NCBI GenBank assembly: GCA_023412805.1
Contig: JAEZRM010000098.1
Span: forward strand, 1-64,000
Direction: 5' to 3'
Source of the DNA: Pseudomonadota bacterium
GTDB taxonomy: Bacteria; Pseudomonadota; Alphaproteobacteria; Rhizobiales; Hyphomicrobiaceae
DNA: 64,000 nucleotides
Shown here: positions 47,494 to 55,358 of the stretch, one piece after another
Layout: each line of letters begins with the position of its first letter
Position numbering within the stretch: the first letter of the stretch is position 1
The notes under the pieces: model-generated
Database searches by the model: none
The model's input: the letters and a program-made list of their open reading frames with translations, nothing else
What the model was told of the DNA's origin: nothing
Made by a program: the position numbers and the translations under genes

Positions 47494-48123
47494 CTAGGGA
47501 TTTCGTAGACCGGCTTGCTTGCCGACGCGATCAGCGAACGGATCCGCGGTGCCCGGCTCTGCCGGAACCCACGATGCGATGTTGGAGAGCTGCCACTTCA
47601 AACCGAACACCCCAAGAATGGCAGTGAGCAGCGCGGGCAGAACGCTTCCGGAGTGCTCGGCGGGCGTCGGGAGAAGTAGCTGCCCGCCGATGACGACGAG
47701 CGCCGCACCGCCAAATGCGGAAGCGACGACGATGAAGATATCGAAGAACCTCAGTGCAATGGTCGCGCCTGCGACGCCGCCGATTGCCGCGAGAACCGTA
47801 CCGGACATGCCGGATATCAGACGGTCCATGCCGAAGACGGTCAGCAGCGTCAGAACGAGAGCCGCGCCGCCCATGAAGCCCACGAGCGCGCGCCGATAGT
47901 GTTCGAGCGCGTACGCGGCCGTCGCGGCAGCAACTGCAAGCACAATAGCAAGAGCGACGGTGGCGAAGCCGACGTTTCCGGTGAGCCACCGGCCAAGCAA
48001 GAATCCGATCTCCAGACCGAACAGCCCGTAGAGGAGCGGCAGCCACGCATAGAACATGAGAAGACCGAAACCCATGATCCCGATGCCGCAAAGGATGAGC
48101 AGAACCGCGAACGAGAACAGCAT
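47494..48123 (-). CDS. Multi-spanning membrane protein, DUF4203/TMEM198-like
   Basis: A 209-residue protein with about seven hydrophobic segments and Gly-rich helices (GLFGLEIGFLLGRWLTGN, GFMGGAALVLTLL, AIGGVAGATIALRFFDIFIVVASAFGGAALVV) typical of the DUF4203/TM198 fold. Function is unknown. It begins the run into the patatin gene (three-base spacing). Confidence 0.78.
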   Translation of the reverse strand: MLFSFAVLLILCGIGIMGFGLLMFYAWLPLLYGLFGLEIGFLLGRWLTGNVGFATVALAIVLAVAAATAAYALEHYRRALVGFMGGAALVLTLLTVFGMDRLISGMSGTVLAAIGGVAGATIALRFFDIFIVVASAFGGAALVVIGGQLLLPTPAEHSGSVLPALLTAILGVFGLKWQLSNIASWVPAEPGTADPFADRVGKQAGLRNP

Positions 48124-48393
48124 GTCTCATCCCCTCCAGGTCGGATGCCTTACAGGTTCAGGCAGGCGATCCAGCCGCTCGGCTGGTCATATGCGCTACG
48201 TGCTCACAATAGTGAGGACTGCGTTCGCGCTCCTATCGGGGGAAGCCCCCAATCGTCGTCGGGGCGGCCCTTAGAGGCAGGCCCTTTCGAAAGAGATCGA
48301 AATTCCGCTGAGCACACCGCGTGCGAGAACGCAGCACAAGTCACGCTGTGCACTGTCGTCGCGATGGCTTTGCGGGTTTGCTCGGTCGCGATG

Positions 48394-48615
48394 TCAGCGA
48401 CCGGCCCAAGGGTTCATGTTGATGACATGAGCGAGCGACGCGAACGGCTTGCTGCACGTCGCGTGATAGTCTCCGGTCAATCCCTTGAAGCCATGCGGAT
48501 CGTTTCGGAACTCGATGCGTGTCACGCGCTGTTCCTTCGCAATGGGCTCCTTGCACGCCCGGCACCACCGCTGGCCGTGGGGACCTTCATCGAACGCTGA
48601 TCCATCGAGTGGCAT
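48394..48615 (-). CDS. Small CxxC...HxxC protein, putative zinc-binding
   Basis: A 73-residue protein with C18-x2-C21 and H51-x2-C54, which could hold one zinc ion, and a conserved-looking C-terminus (FASLAHVINMNPW). The compact size and good coding pattern support a real gene. I recognise no named family. Confidence 0.65.
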   Translation of the reverse strand: MPLDGSAFDEGPHGQRWCRACKEPIAKEQRVTRIEFRNDPHGFKGLTGDYHATCSKPFASLAHVINMNPWAGR

Positions 48616-48873
48616 AGTGGTTTCCCCCCAATTTCCGCCCCCGCCACTTTAAATACTGCATCTACGGCCCCGGGTCGCCAGGGCGACGGACACTTTGCCG
48701 CAAGATTCCGCATTCGCGCGGACGCAAATCGAGCGGCACGGCCGACAATTTTGTCCTTGAGCATTGTTCACGCCGGTCTCGGCGTCGCGGCAGGCGCGGA
48801 TCGGCGCAACTCGCACGCCTATGGCCTGCGCCGATGCACGACGCTGCGCACTAAAATTTCGACTGGCCTCAGG

Positions 48874-49461
48874 CTATGCCGGACTGACGTGCTTGCGCAG
48901 CCGGAACGCAAGCAGGCAGAGCAGGATGCCGTAGATAATGGCGTAGCTGGCGATGACCAGAACGAGCGCCAGTGCCCCCGTGCCGGGGCGCGCGATCAGG
49001 AGGGCGCCAAAGAGCACCGAAAGGGCGCCGGTCGCGACGAGCAGCCACGTGTCGTCGAGTTCGTTGCGCATGGCGATGGCTCCGACAATCTGCAGGATGC
49101 CCGTCGCAATGGCCCAGATCGCGATGCAGAAGAGTAGAACGAGGCCCGTGATGCCTGGCCAGAGCAGAGTGATGATGCCGGCGGCGATACCGAGCAGACC
49201 TACGATCGCAAGCCACCAGCTGGATGCATACTCGCTACCACGTATGGCGGCCAGGACCGCGAATGCGCCATCGGTGAGCACGAAGATTCCATAGAGAACG
49301 ACCAGCGTGACGAGCGTCACGCCAGGCCAGGCCATCGCGAGAACGCCGAAGACTATGGCCGCTATGCCCCTGAGCAGGATGAGCCACCAGTTATCGGCAA
49401 GCGCCTGGATCCTGGATCGCAATGGATGGCTGGTGTGGTGGACAACAGGTGCACTACGCAT
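48874..49461 (-). CDS. HdeD family membrane protein (DUF308)
   Basis: A 195-residue protein with six membrane segments in three DUF308 pairs (WWLILLRGIAAIVFGVLAM, ..GLLGIAAGIITLLWPGITG, ..GALSVLFGALLIARPGTGA). E. coli HdeD belongs to the acid-resistance island. GGAGG five bases before the ATG at 49461 sets the start and lies within the end of the DUF1622 gene, so the two are coupled. Confidence 0.9.
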   Translation of the reverse strand: MRSAPVVHHTSHPLRSRIQALADNWWLILLRGIAAIVFGVLAMAWPGVTLVTLVVLYGIFVLTDGAFAVLAAIRGSEYASSWWLAIVGLLGIAAGIITLLWPGITGLVLLFCIAIWAIATGILQIVGAIAMRNELDDTWLLVATGALSVLFGALLIARPGTGALALVLVIASYAIIYGILLCLLAFRLRKHVSPA

Positions 49462-49873
49462 GATCGACCTCCAATTGACGGCGCGACTCACCGCGCAAAT
49501 TTGCATTGCCAGCGTCAGCGAGCGGCTCCTGGCGCTCCCTGACTTCTGCAAGATCCCGCTCGAGGAAGTAGTTCAGGAAGGTGCGAACGATGGCGATTAC
49601 GGCGAGGCGGCCGATGTCGTCCCACGTTGGAGCGATGGACGTTTCAATGATGTCGGCGGCAAGCTGAAAGGTTAGTCCTGCCACGAGCCAGCGTGCATAA
49701 CGCAGCCAGACATCACGCCTCTGGTGACCTGTCGGCGATGAAAGCAACAGATGCACGCCGCGAATGAACGCCTCGATCGTCCCGACCAAAACGATGAGAA
49801 GCGCCATCGCATCGATGAGCGAGACAGAGTAATGCGATGCGACGGTGAGCCACTCCTGCATAATGGCGACCAT
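49454..49873 (-). CDS. DUF1622 membrane protein
   Basis: A 139-residue protein with three membrane segments and the DUF1622 pattern (LIDAMALLIVLVGTIEAFIRG, RYARWLVAGLTFQLAADIIETSIAPTW, FLNYFLERDL). Function is unknown. GGAGG directly abuts the ATG at 49873, leaving no spacer, so the next ATG (49861) may be the real start. It overlaps hdeD by 8 bases. Confidence 0.88.
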   Translation of the reverse strand: MVAIMQEWLTVASHYSVSLIDAMALLIVLVGTIEAFIRGVHLLLSSPTGHQRRDVWLRYARWLVAGLTFQLAADIIETSIAPTWDDIGRLAVIAIVRTFLNYFLERDLAEVRERQEPLADAGNANLRGESRRQLEVDHA

Positions 49874-49906
49874 CCTCCGGTTGAGCAGCTCGGCGAGCGC
49901 ATCCGC

Positions 49907-50557
49907 TCAGCCGAACGGGCCGATCTGAAACGCCATGCTGACGATTGCAAAGATACCGATGAGAAGCAGGAGGATGGCCGTGATCAGAATCATGGACGGC
50001 GGGAAATGACTTTCGCCGTGGATGAGTCCTGCTTCCGTCATCGCTTTGCGCTCTTCGCGCAAACCAAGCATGAACTGCACGTGATAAACGATCCCCACGA
50101 TCAGCATACCAATTCCGAGCGCGACAAGTGCCATGCCGAAGTTTCGCGCGGGCGCCGCATTGGTCAGGAGATCCTGATCGCGGAGCTTCTGGAACACCTG
50201 GAAGATCGTGAAGCCGAACGAGATCAGCGACAGTGATGTGCGGATCACCGACATCAGCGTGCGATCTGCACTCATGCGCGTGCGTTGGAAGGACATGCCC
50301 GTTCGACGCATCGACATCTCGGTGCGATCCGTCGACATATCGGTCCGCTGTGTCGAGAGGTCCGTGCGGTACTCCGAGAGCGACGTCCGATGCTCGGACA
50401 AAGCGGTGCGATGTGTCGACAGATTCGTGCGGTGCTCGGAATACTGGGTCGAGGCTTGATCGGGATGAGAAGCATCGACAGTCGGCACCGGCGGTACAGG
50501 CTTCTCGGAGATCCGCTCAGGCCGCTCGATGTGCGCTTTTATAGTCGACATGCGCAT
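49907..50557 (-). CDS. DUF202 (YidH-type) membrane protein with ten heptad repeats
   Basis: A 216-residue protein. Residues 39-108 are ten perfect-length seven-residue units of the form [L/M/Y]-S-x-x-R-T-x, leading without a break into the first membrane segment (SLISFGFTIFQVF) of a DUF202 domain with three segments (to residue 216). The last units (ADRTLMSVIRTSLSLI) are the normal DUF202 entry motif, so the array looks like expansion of that motif. GGAG lies six bases before the ATG. It leads DUF202-DUF1622-hdeD (33 bases to DUF1622). Confidence 0.85.
   Translation of the reverse strand: MRMSTIKAHIERPERISEKPVPPVPTVDASHPDQASTQYSEHRTNLSTHRTALSEHRTSLSEYRTDLSTQRTDMSTDRTEMSMRRTGMSFQRTRMSADRTLMSVIRTSLSLISFGFTIFQVFQKLRDQDLLTNAAPARNFGMALVALGIGMLIVGIVYHVQFMLGLREERKAMTEAGLIHGESHFPPSMILITAILLLLIGIFAIVSMAFQIGPFG
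50234..50443 (-). repeat. Ten tandem 21-bp coding repeats in the DUF202 gene
   Basis: Ten in-frame 21-base units encode the [L/M]SxxRTx heptads. The Arg-Thr codon pairs recur every 21 bases (on the plus strand a repeating CGGT/CGAT-rich pattern) while the variable positions differ. The units are diverged, so the array is old or selected rather than freshly duplicated. Confidence 0.85.
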
Positions 50558-50845
50558 CCAGTCTCCGTCGCTATCGGCAGGTCGATGCCGCGCTGTCCGA
50601 ATTTCGCATCATGCTACCCAAGTGTGGTTCGCGCCTCACATCGGGAGGCACCCTAGAAATGATTGATAGAACTCGCACGGATCACCCGGCGGCGTGGTGT
50701 GGGCAATCGCTGCCCTTCGCGACAGCTTCATCCCGCCTCATCTCGGGGTTCCTTCCGTCGAGGATCAGTACTTTTCCCGACTTCTTCAGAAGCAAAATAT
50801 TCGTTAACTCATTGGATCGTTCGGGGCCGAGGGAGCTCGGGGGGC

Positions 50846-50953
50846 ATGGCTGAAACGCCAAACATACTCTTTGTCGCGCTACTGCTGTCCGTTTTGAACC
50901 TGGGGGTGGTGAAAATTGCCGTCTGGTTTGCAAGCCTGCTTTTTGCACCGTAA
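50846..50953 (+). CDS. Very small single-span membrane protein
   Basis: A 35-codon frame (MAETPNILF... to ...ASLLFAP) with one hydrophobic segment and a G-rich ribosome site (GGGAGCTCGGGGGG) just before the ATG. No homologue is recognised. The hydrophobic content and the ribosome site make it credible, but it is too short to be sure. Confidence 0.4.
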   Translation: MAETPNILFVALLLSVLNLGVVKIAVWFASLLFAP

Positions 50954-51312
50954 CCCTCCCTCCACCATAAATCCCCAGCATCCATCGCGCGGCCCAGAAA
51001 TAATTTTCTGTGCACGCCCGGAGACGATCACTTCCCGCGCTCGAAAACCGCTCCGAGTTAGAATTCCGAGAATAGGAATAAAGGCCTATGTTTAGTAGCG
51101 ATAAGAAATGTGATAGAAACTCATTCTTTTAATATCCAGCTAAGTCATATATAAGACATAATACGGCGCACCATCGCCGACGACTTTGCGATACGGGGCC
51201 GCCAGCGCGCGTACTTGCCGACCCTGCCGGGACTAAAAGCTGGAAATAATCTCGAAGAAAGCTCGGGATGCAGCATCTAACCGAAGCGAACAAATGGGTG
51301 GGGGGAGCCCAG
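50954..51312 (+). other. AT-rich intergenic region before MASE1 kinase
   Basis: These 359 bases carry no gene. Bases about 51040-51170 are clearly richer in A+T than the rest of the window and contain TATATAA-like stretches (about 51149-51157), so a promoter for the kinase is likely here. No repeat or stable structure is obvious. Confidence 0.4.
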
Positions 51313-53028
51313 ATGAGACGCCAGCCGACGTCTATATGGCGCCGAAGCCTGGAGCGGCTTCCGCGCCCGGTCCGTGCGCCGCTCCTTACATCGCTGGGCT
51401 ATCTTCTGGGCGCCGAAGCCGCTTTCCTCGTCGGTACGCTCTCCGACCAAGTCTTTGCGCCTTTCTGGCCACCGAACATTATTCTGTTCTGCGCCCTCCT
51501 AGGCGCACCGTACACACGCTGGTGGATTTTCATTCTGGCTGTTCTGCCGGCTCATGTTATCGCCGAGCTTCAGATCGGAATGAACTGGCCACAGTTGATG
51601 GTGGCATTCCTCACCAATTGCGCCATCGCGGTACTCAATGCGGCTGCCATCAAATGGGTACTCGTTTCGCCCCCTTGGCTCAGCTCATTCCGCCGAACCA
51701 CAGTCTATATCATCATCGCTGCGGGGATCGGCCCCGCGATCGTCGCGTTTTTTGGAGCCTATGTCAGGCCCTTTGGCGGCGCGCCGCCGGATAATTATTG
51801 GACGTTCTGGCTCGAGTGGTACGCGGCCAATGCATTGGGAAATCTCACGCTCGGACCTGTGCTGCTTGCTTTCTTTGGGGCGGGCGGCGGCGAGGCGTGG
51901 CGGGTTCTCTCGCGCGAGCGCTGGATGGAGGCCGCACTCGTGTCGATCGGCCTGCTGGTCTCTTGCGCGATTGCGAGCAAGGCATCGATGCTGAGCGGTG
52001 GCGTTAGCTTCTTGCCCGCGTTGCTTTACCTTCCGCTCCCGTTTGCCCTCTGGGCGACCGTCCGGTTCGGCATACGCGGGGCGAGCCTGGCGATCCTGAT
52101 CATCACGCTCACATCAATCTGGCTGAACCTGAGCGGTCCCACGGTGTTCACCGCAGCGACCCCCGAAGACAACGTGCTCGCCCTCCAGCTGTTCTCGATG
52201 GGCCTCGCTGTGCCCGTGCTCTTGCTTGGCACGTACGTCGACAGTGCGAAACGCACCGAGAGGCGGAGCCGCGAGTTGGCCCGCATGGTCCTTTGGTCGC
52301 GAGAGGAGGATTGGCGCAAGACGGCGAGAGACTTGCACGAGGGCATCTGCCAGGATCTGGCCGCGATCAATCTGAAGGCACAGCACTTATTCAAGAAGCT
52401 GCCTCCCGAAACGCGAGACGAAGCGGAGGAGATCGAGGCCGATCTGCAGGCAGCTATTAGAGTACTGCGCACGGCAGCGTACAGCATGTATCCACCCCTC
52501 CTGGTCGAAGCCGGACTTCAGCCTGCGCTTCGTTCGTTTCTCAGAACCTTTTCGGACCGGAGCGGAATTGCAGTGGAGCTCAATATATCGGACAGCATAG
52601 CAAGGCTGGCACCCGATACCGAGAATGTCGTCTTCCGCATTGTTCAAGAGGCATTGACGAACATCGAACGCCATTCGAATAGCACAACCGCGCAGATTGT
52701 CCTGGCGCGGAGCCGAGCCGAGCCTAGTGAGCTGATTCTACAGATCGAGGATCCAGCGGCCAGCAATCGACAAGGCGGAAGCATGCTGTCGCGCCTCAGG
52801 AGCATCGCGCCAGCACCGGTCACCAATGGCCTCGGCGTCGTTGCGATGACCGAACGCCTTCACCGCCTGGGCGGGCGCCTCAGCATCTACTCGGCCGATG
52901 GATCGACAATTGTGGAAGCGGTATTTCGAGATGCGCCGGAGGGAGCGGGCCTTCTCAACACCTCTAAGGCTCGACAAGCCTATTCCGGATCGCGTACCGC
53001 ACGAGCGCGGCGGTCGAGTCAAATTTGA
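51313..53028 (+). CDS. MASE1 sensor histidine kinase, NarX class
   Basis: About 571 residues. Residues about 20-305 are a MASE1-type membrane sensor with eight or more segments. A HisKA_3 dimerisation block follows (ARDLHEGICQDLAAI, His as phosphoacceptor), then a HATPase domain with an N box (FRIVQEALTNIERH) and a G2-like stretch (NGLGVVAMTERL). The G1 motif is degenerate (EDPAASN where DNGxG is usual). GGGGAG before the ATG at 51313 supports this start; 51268 is an alternative. Its 3' end overlaps the convergent response-regulator gene by 65 bases. Confidence 0.88.
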   Translation: MRRQPTSIWRRSLERLPRPVRAPLLTSLGYLLGAEAAFLVGTLSDQVFAPFWPPNIILFCALLGAPYTRWWIFILAVLPAHVIAELQIGMNWPQLMVAFLTNCAIAVLNAAAIKWVLVSPPWLSSFRRTTVYIIIAAGIGPAIVAFFGAYVRPFGGAPPDNYWTFWLEWYAANALGNLTLGPVLLAFFGAGGGEAWRVLSRERWMEAALVSIGLLVSCAIASKASMLSGGVSFLPALLYLPLPFALWATVRFGIRGASLAILIITLTSIWLNLSGPTVFTAATPEDNVLALQLFSMGLAVPVLLLGTYVDSAKRTERRSRELARMVLWSREEDWRKTARDLHEGICQDLAAINLKAQHLFKKLPPETRDEAEEIEADLQAAIRVLRTAAYSMYPPLLVEAGLQPALRSFLRTFSDRSGIAVELNISDSIARLAPDTENVVFRIVQEALTNIERHSNSTTAQIVLARSRAEPSELILQIEDPAASNRQGGSMLSRLRSIAPAPVTNGLGVVAMTERLHRLGGRLSIYSADGSTIVEAVFRDAPEGAGLLNTSKARQAYSGSRTARARRSSQI

Positions 53029-53593
53029 GCTTGTGCATCACGTTGGACCGGTGCGTCTCCACGGTCTTGATGCTGATATTGAGAACGCTTGCGATCGCCT
53101 TGTTGCTGTGACCTTCGGCAATCAGCTGCACGATGCCGCGTTCGCGACTCGTCAGGACGCCTTCGGTCTTTGACTTCATGAGATAGGCATCGAGAATTCG
53201 GTCGGAGGCCTTTCCTGTGAAGAAGGAGCGCCCCACGGCCAGCGCCTCCACGGCCGAATACAGATGCTGCTCGGCGTCGGACTTGAGCAGATAGCCACGC
53301 GCGCCAGCTTGAAGTAGATCCTGCAGCAGTGTCTCATTGTCGTGCATCGTGAAAATGAGAACCTCTACGGTCGGCGCGCGCATCTTGATCTGGCGAGTGG
53401 CCTCTACGCCGTTGATCAGTGGCAGCGAGTAGTCGACTATCGCAACGTCCGGCTTGTGTGCGATCGCCTGCGCGATGGCCTTCCTGCCGTCGCCTGCTTC
53501 AGCAACGACGCTCCAATCAGCGCGCGCTTCGAGCAGTCGCCGCAGTCCGGCGCGAACGACATCGTGATCGTCGGCAATAAGAAGACGCACCAT
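52964..53593 (-). CDS. NarL/FixJ-family response regulator
   Basis: A 209-residue regulator. The receiver has the acidic pair (ADDHD), phospho-Asp (AIVDYSLPLING), switch Thr (IFTMHD) and Lys (GYLLKSD). The C-terminal LuxR HTH reads LTSRERGIVQLIAEGHSNK then KTVETHRSNVMHKL. GGAG six bases before the ATG at 53593 sets the start. It is convergent with the MASE1 kinase and is the only complete response regulator in the window, so it may serve either or both kinases. Confidence 0.93.
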   Translation of the reverse strand: MVRLLIADDHDVVRAGLRRLLEARADWSVVAEAGDGRKAIAQAIAHKPDVAIVDYSLPLINGVEATRQIKMRAPTVEVLIFTMHDNETLLQDLLQAGARGYLLKSDAEQHLYSAVEALAVGRSFFTGKASDRILDAYLMKSKTEGVLTSRERGIVQLIAEGHSNKAIASVLNISIKTVETHRSNVMHKLKFDSTAALVRYAIRNRLVEP

Positions 53594-54101
53594 GATCGCT
53601 CCACTTTGCTGCGTCGAGCCCCATGAGCTGGCAGGTACACCGCGGTGAAGCGGGCCGTATTTCGCAGCGTAGATTAGCTGAACCAACGATCAAACGCTTC
53701 GCCTTGAACAGGCTTAATGGAGCAGCATTTTATATGAACGCAGTTCCATCGCTGCCGACTCTCGGCGCACTTGAAATCCTACGTTCACGAAGAATGGGAC
53801 AGGTTGCTATCGGTGATTACCCTGTCTCGTCACCGCCAGCGCCCTATTTGCATATGCGAGAAAATGCACCGCGGCAGCGCTGCCAAGCCAGCGGTGGGGA
53901 GGGGCCGCGCCGAAGCCTCCCCCGAAGCTTGGCGCGGCCCAGCAAGATTGGGACAAGCCCTGACGACCGTGCCGGGCTGCCCAATCCGTGACCTGGATCC
54001 TGACGGACAGCGGCGGTCACACACCGTTAGATGCCAGCACAGCCCGTCGCTGCCCACCCCCGTTTCAGGGGAGAGTTGGAGAACAGGCCGCAACCGCGGC
54101 A
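53594..54101. other. Intergenic region between response regulator and LuxR gene
   Basis: No gene is supported in these 508 bases. Several short overlapping frames on both strands lack ribosome sites or family features. It should hold the promoter of the response regulator and the end of the LuxR gene. A GC-rich stretch (about 53860-53950) has no clean hairpin that I can define. Confidence 0.35.
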
Positions 54102-54929
54102 TCATGGGATGAGGTGCTGGCGCAGCGCTTCGGCAACTGTTTGCGTACGATTACGGGTCCCAAGCTTCTGCTGCGCCTTCTTGAGATGACTACGCACCGT
54201 CTCCTCTCCCAGCGACAGTGCCTCACCGATCTCCGCCACCTGACGGCCAAGCGATGAAAGCCGCAGCACGGCCAACTCCCTCGGCGTCAGGCGCGTTTTC
54301 CTGGGAACGCGTCTTGCGTCAGGCGTGCCGAGCTGCTCGAGGCGAAGCGCGGTGAAGTTCGCTGCGAGGAAGATGATTGCCCTACTCTCCTGGTCGCAGC
54401 ACTTACTGAGCGGCTTGGGGGACCAGAAGGCCACGATCCAGCGCCGCCCGACGGGACATGTAAGCCCATCCCGCATACCGTATTTGAACGCGAGGTCGTA
54501 AGGCCACCGGTCGATCCCGATGGGCTCCAGCATTCGGCGGCTCTCTGTCCACGTAAAGGGTGCGAGGCTGGTGCGAGCCATCATGAGATCCTGGTCGGCG
54601 TACGTCTGGCATAGGTTGGCGTACTCCTCCCACCAGCCACGCGGCACATCCTCCGACAGAAACACCGTCTCCCCGAGCCGCGCCGTCAGCCAATCGCGCG
54701 ACTGAACAGGAATGCGCGCGGCGCCGAGCACCTTGAGTGGTGTTCGGCCGTTGATCGCCGTGCCGAGCTTGGCGAGGACGTCTGGAGGCGCATCTAGCTC
54801 GCTCATGCGTGCTGCGAACGAGAATACATTCTCGAGCAGAGCTACGTCGATGCTCGGTCTGTCATGTTCGACTTCACGAAAGCCCACCGAATGTGCCCCA
54901 ATGGATTGCTTCGAGTATGTGAGCAGCAT
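54102..54929 (-). CDS. LuxR-family regulator with autoinducer-binding-like domain
   Basis: About 275 residues from the ATG at 54929 (the open frame extends to 55016). The N-terminal domain has a LuxR/TraR-like pattern: WWEEYANLCQTYADQDLMM, then FTWTESRRM and a later FKYGMRDGLTCPVG, matching the W-x3-Y ... D ... W ... G-x2-G-x3-P spacing of acyl-homoserine-lactone receptors, with the usual DP replaced by DL. The C-terminal HTH reads LTPRELAVLRLSSLGRQ then ETVRSHLKKAQQKLG. No luxI is in the window. Divergent from the sensor kinase gene. Confidence 0.82.
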   Translation of the reverse strand: MLLTYSKQSIGAHSVGFREVEHDRPSIDVALLENVFSFAARMSELDAPPDVLAKLGTAINGRTPLKVLGAARIPVQSRDWLTARLGETVFLSEDVPRGWWEEYANLCQTYADQDLMMARTSLAPFTWTESRRMLEPIGIDRWPYDLAFKYGMRDGLTCPVGRRWIVAFWSPKPLSKCCDQESRAIIFLAANFTALRLEQLGTPDARRVPRKTRLTPRELAVLRLSSLGRQVAEIGEALSLGEETVRSHLKKAQQKLGTRNRTQTVAEALRQHLIP

Positions 54930-55358
54930 GACATCTAGAACAGCCAGCCGGCATCCGTAGAAACCCGCGAAGCTTGAACTCCAAGCGCAAGGCGAGTGAA
55001 CCGTCGCTCGAGCCACCGCACTTGAACAGAAGCCTGAACAAATCCCAGATATCGCTTATTTCCGCCGTTCACTGAACGACCCTGAATAATCAGGAACCAG
55101 TTTGCATATCGAGACAATTACGATCAATTAACCATTGTCGATATTTCCGCGAGTTAACCATATCAGGTTCACATAATAGGGTTTATCCTGAGTTCGAAAT
55201 CGCGCTTCTGCGGATAAAGTGTTTCGGGGTCGTCCTGGAGATCTGATTGCCGATTTCACGTTGACGCACATCAGGTGTTAAGCCGATTCCGCAGCTACAA
55301 GGAAGCATATCTACTTCCCGAGGGGAGATACGCCGCCGGCTCTGCAGGAGTTCAAACC
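54930..55358. promoter_or_regulatory. Divergent control region of LuxR and sensor kinase genes
   Basis: An AT-rich divergent region of about 430 bases without a gene. An imperfect dyad pairs 55107-55118 with 55134-55143 (arms TATCGAGACAAT and ATTGTCGATA), which could be an operator for the adjacent LuxR protein; this is speculative. Promoters for both directions are expected here. Confidence 0.35.

Noticed and set aside
50234..50443. Regular 21-base repeats that could look like a CRISPR or satellite array
   Set aside because: They are in frame, diverged, without spacers, and encode heptads joined to a DUF202 domain.
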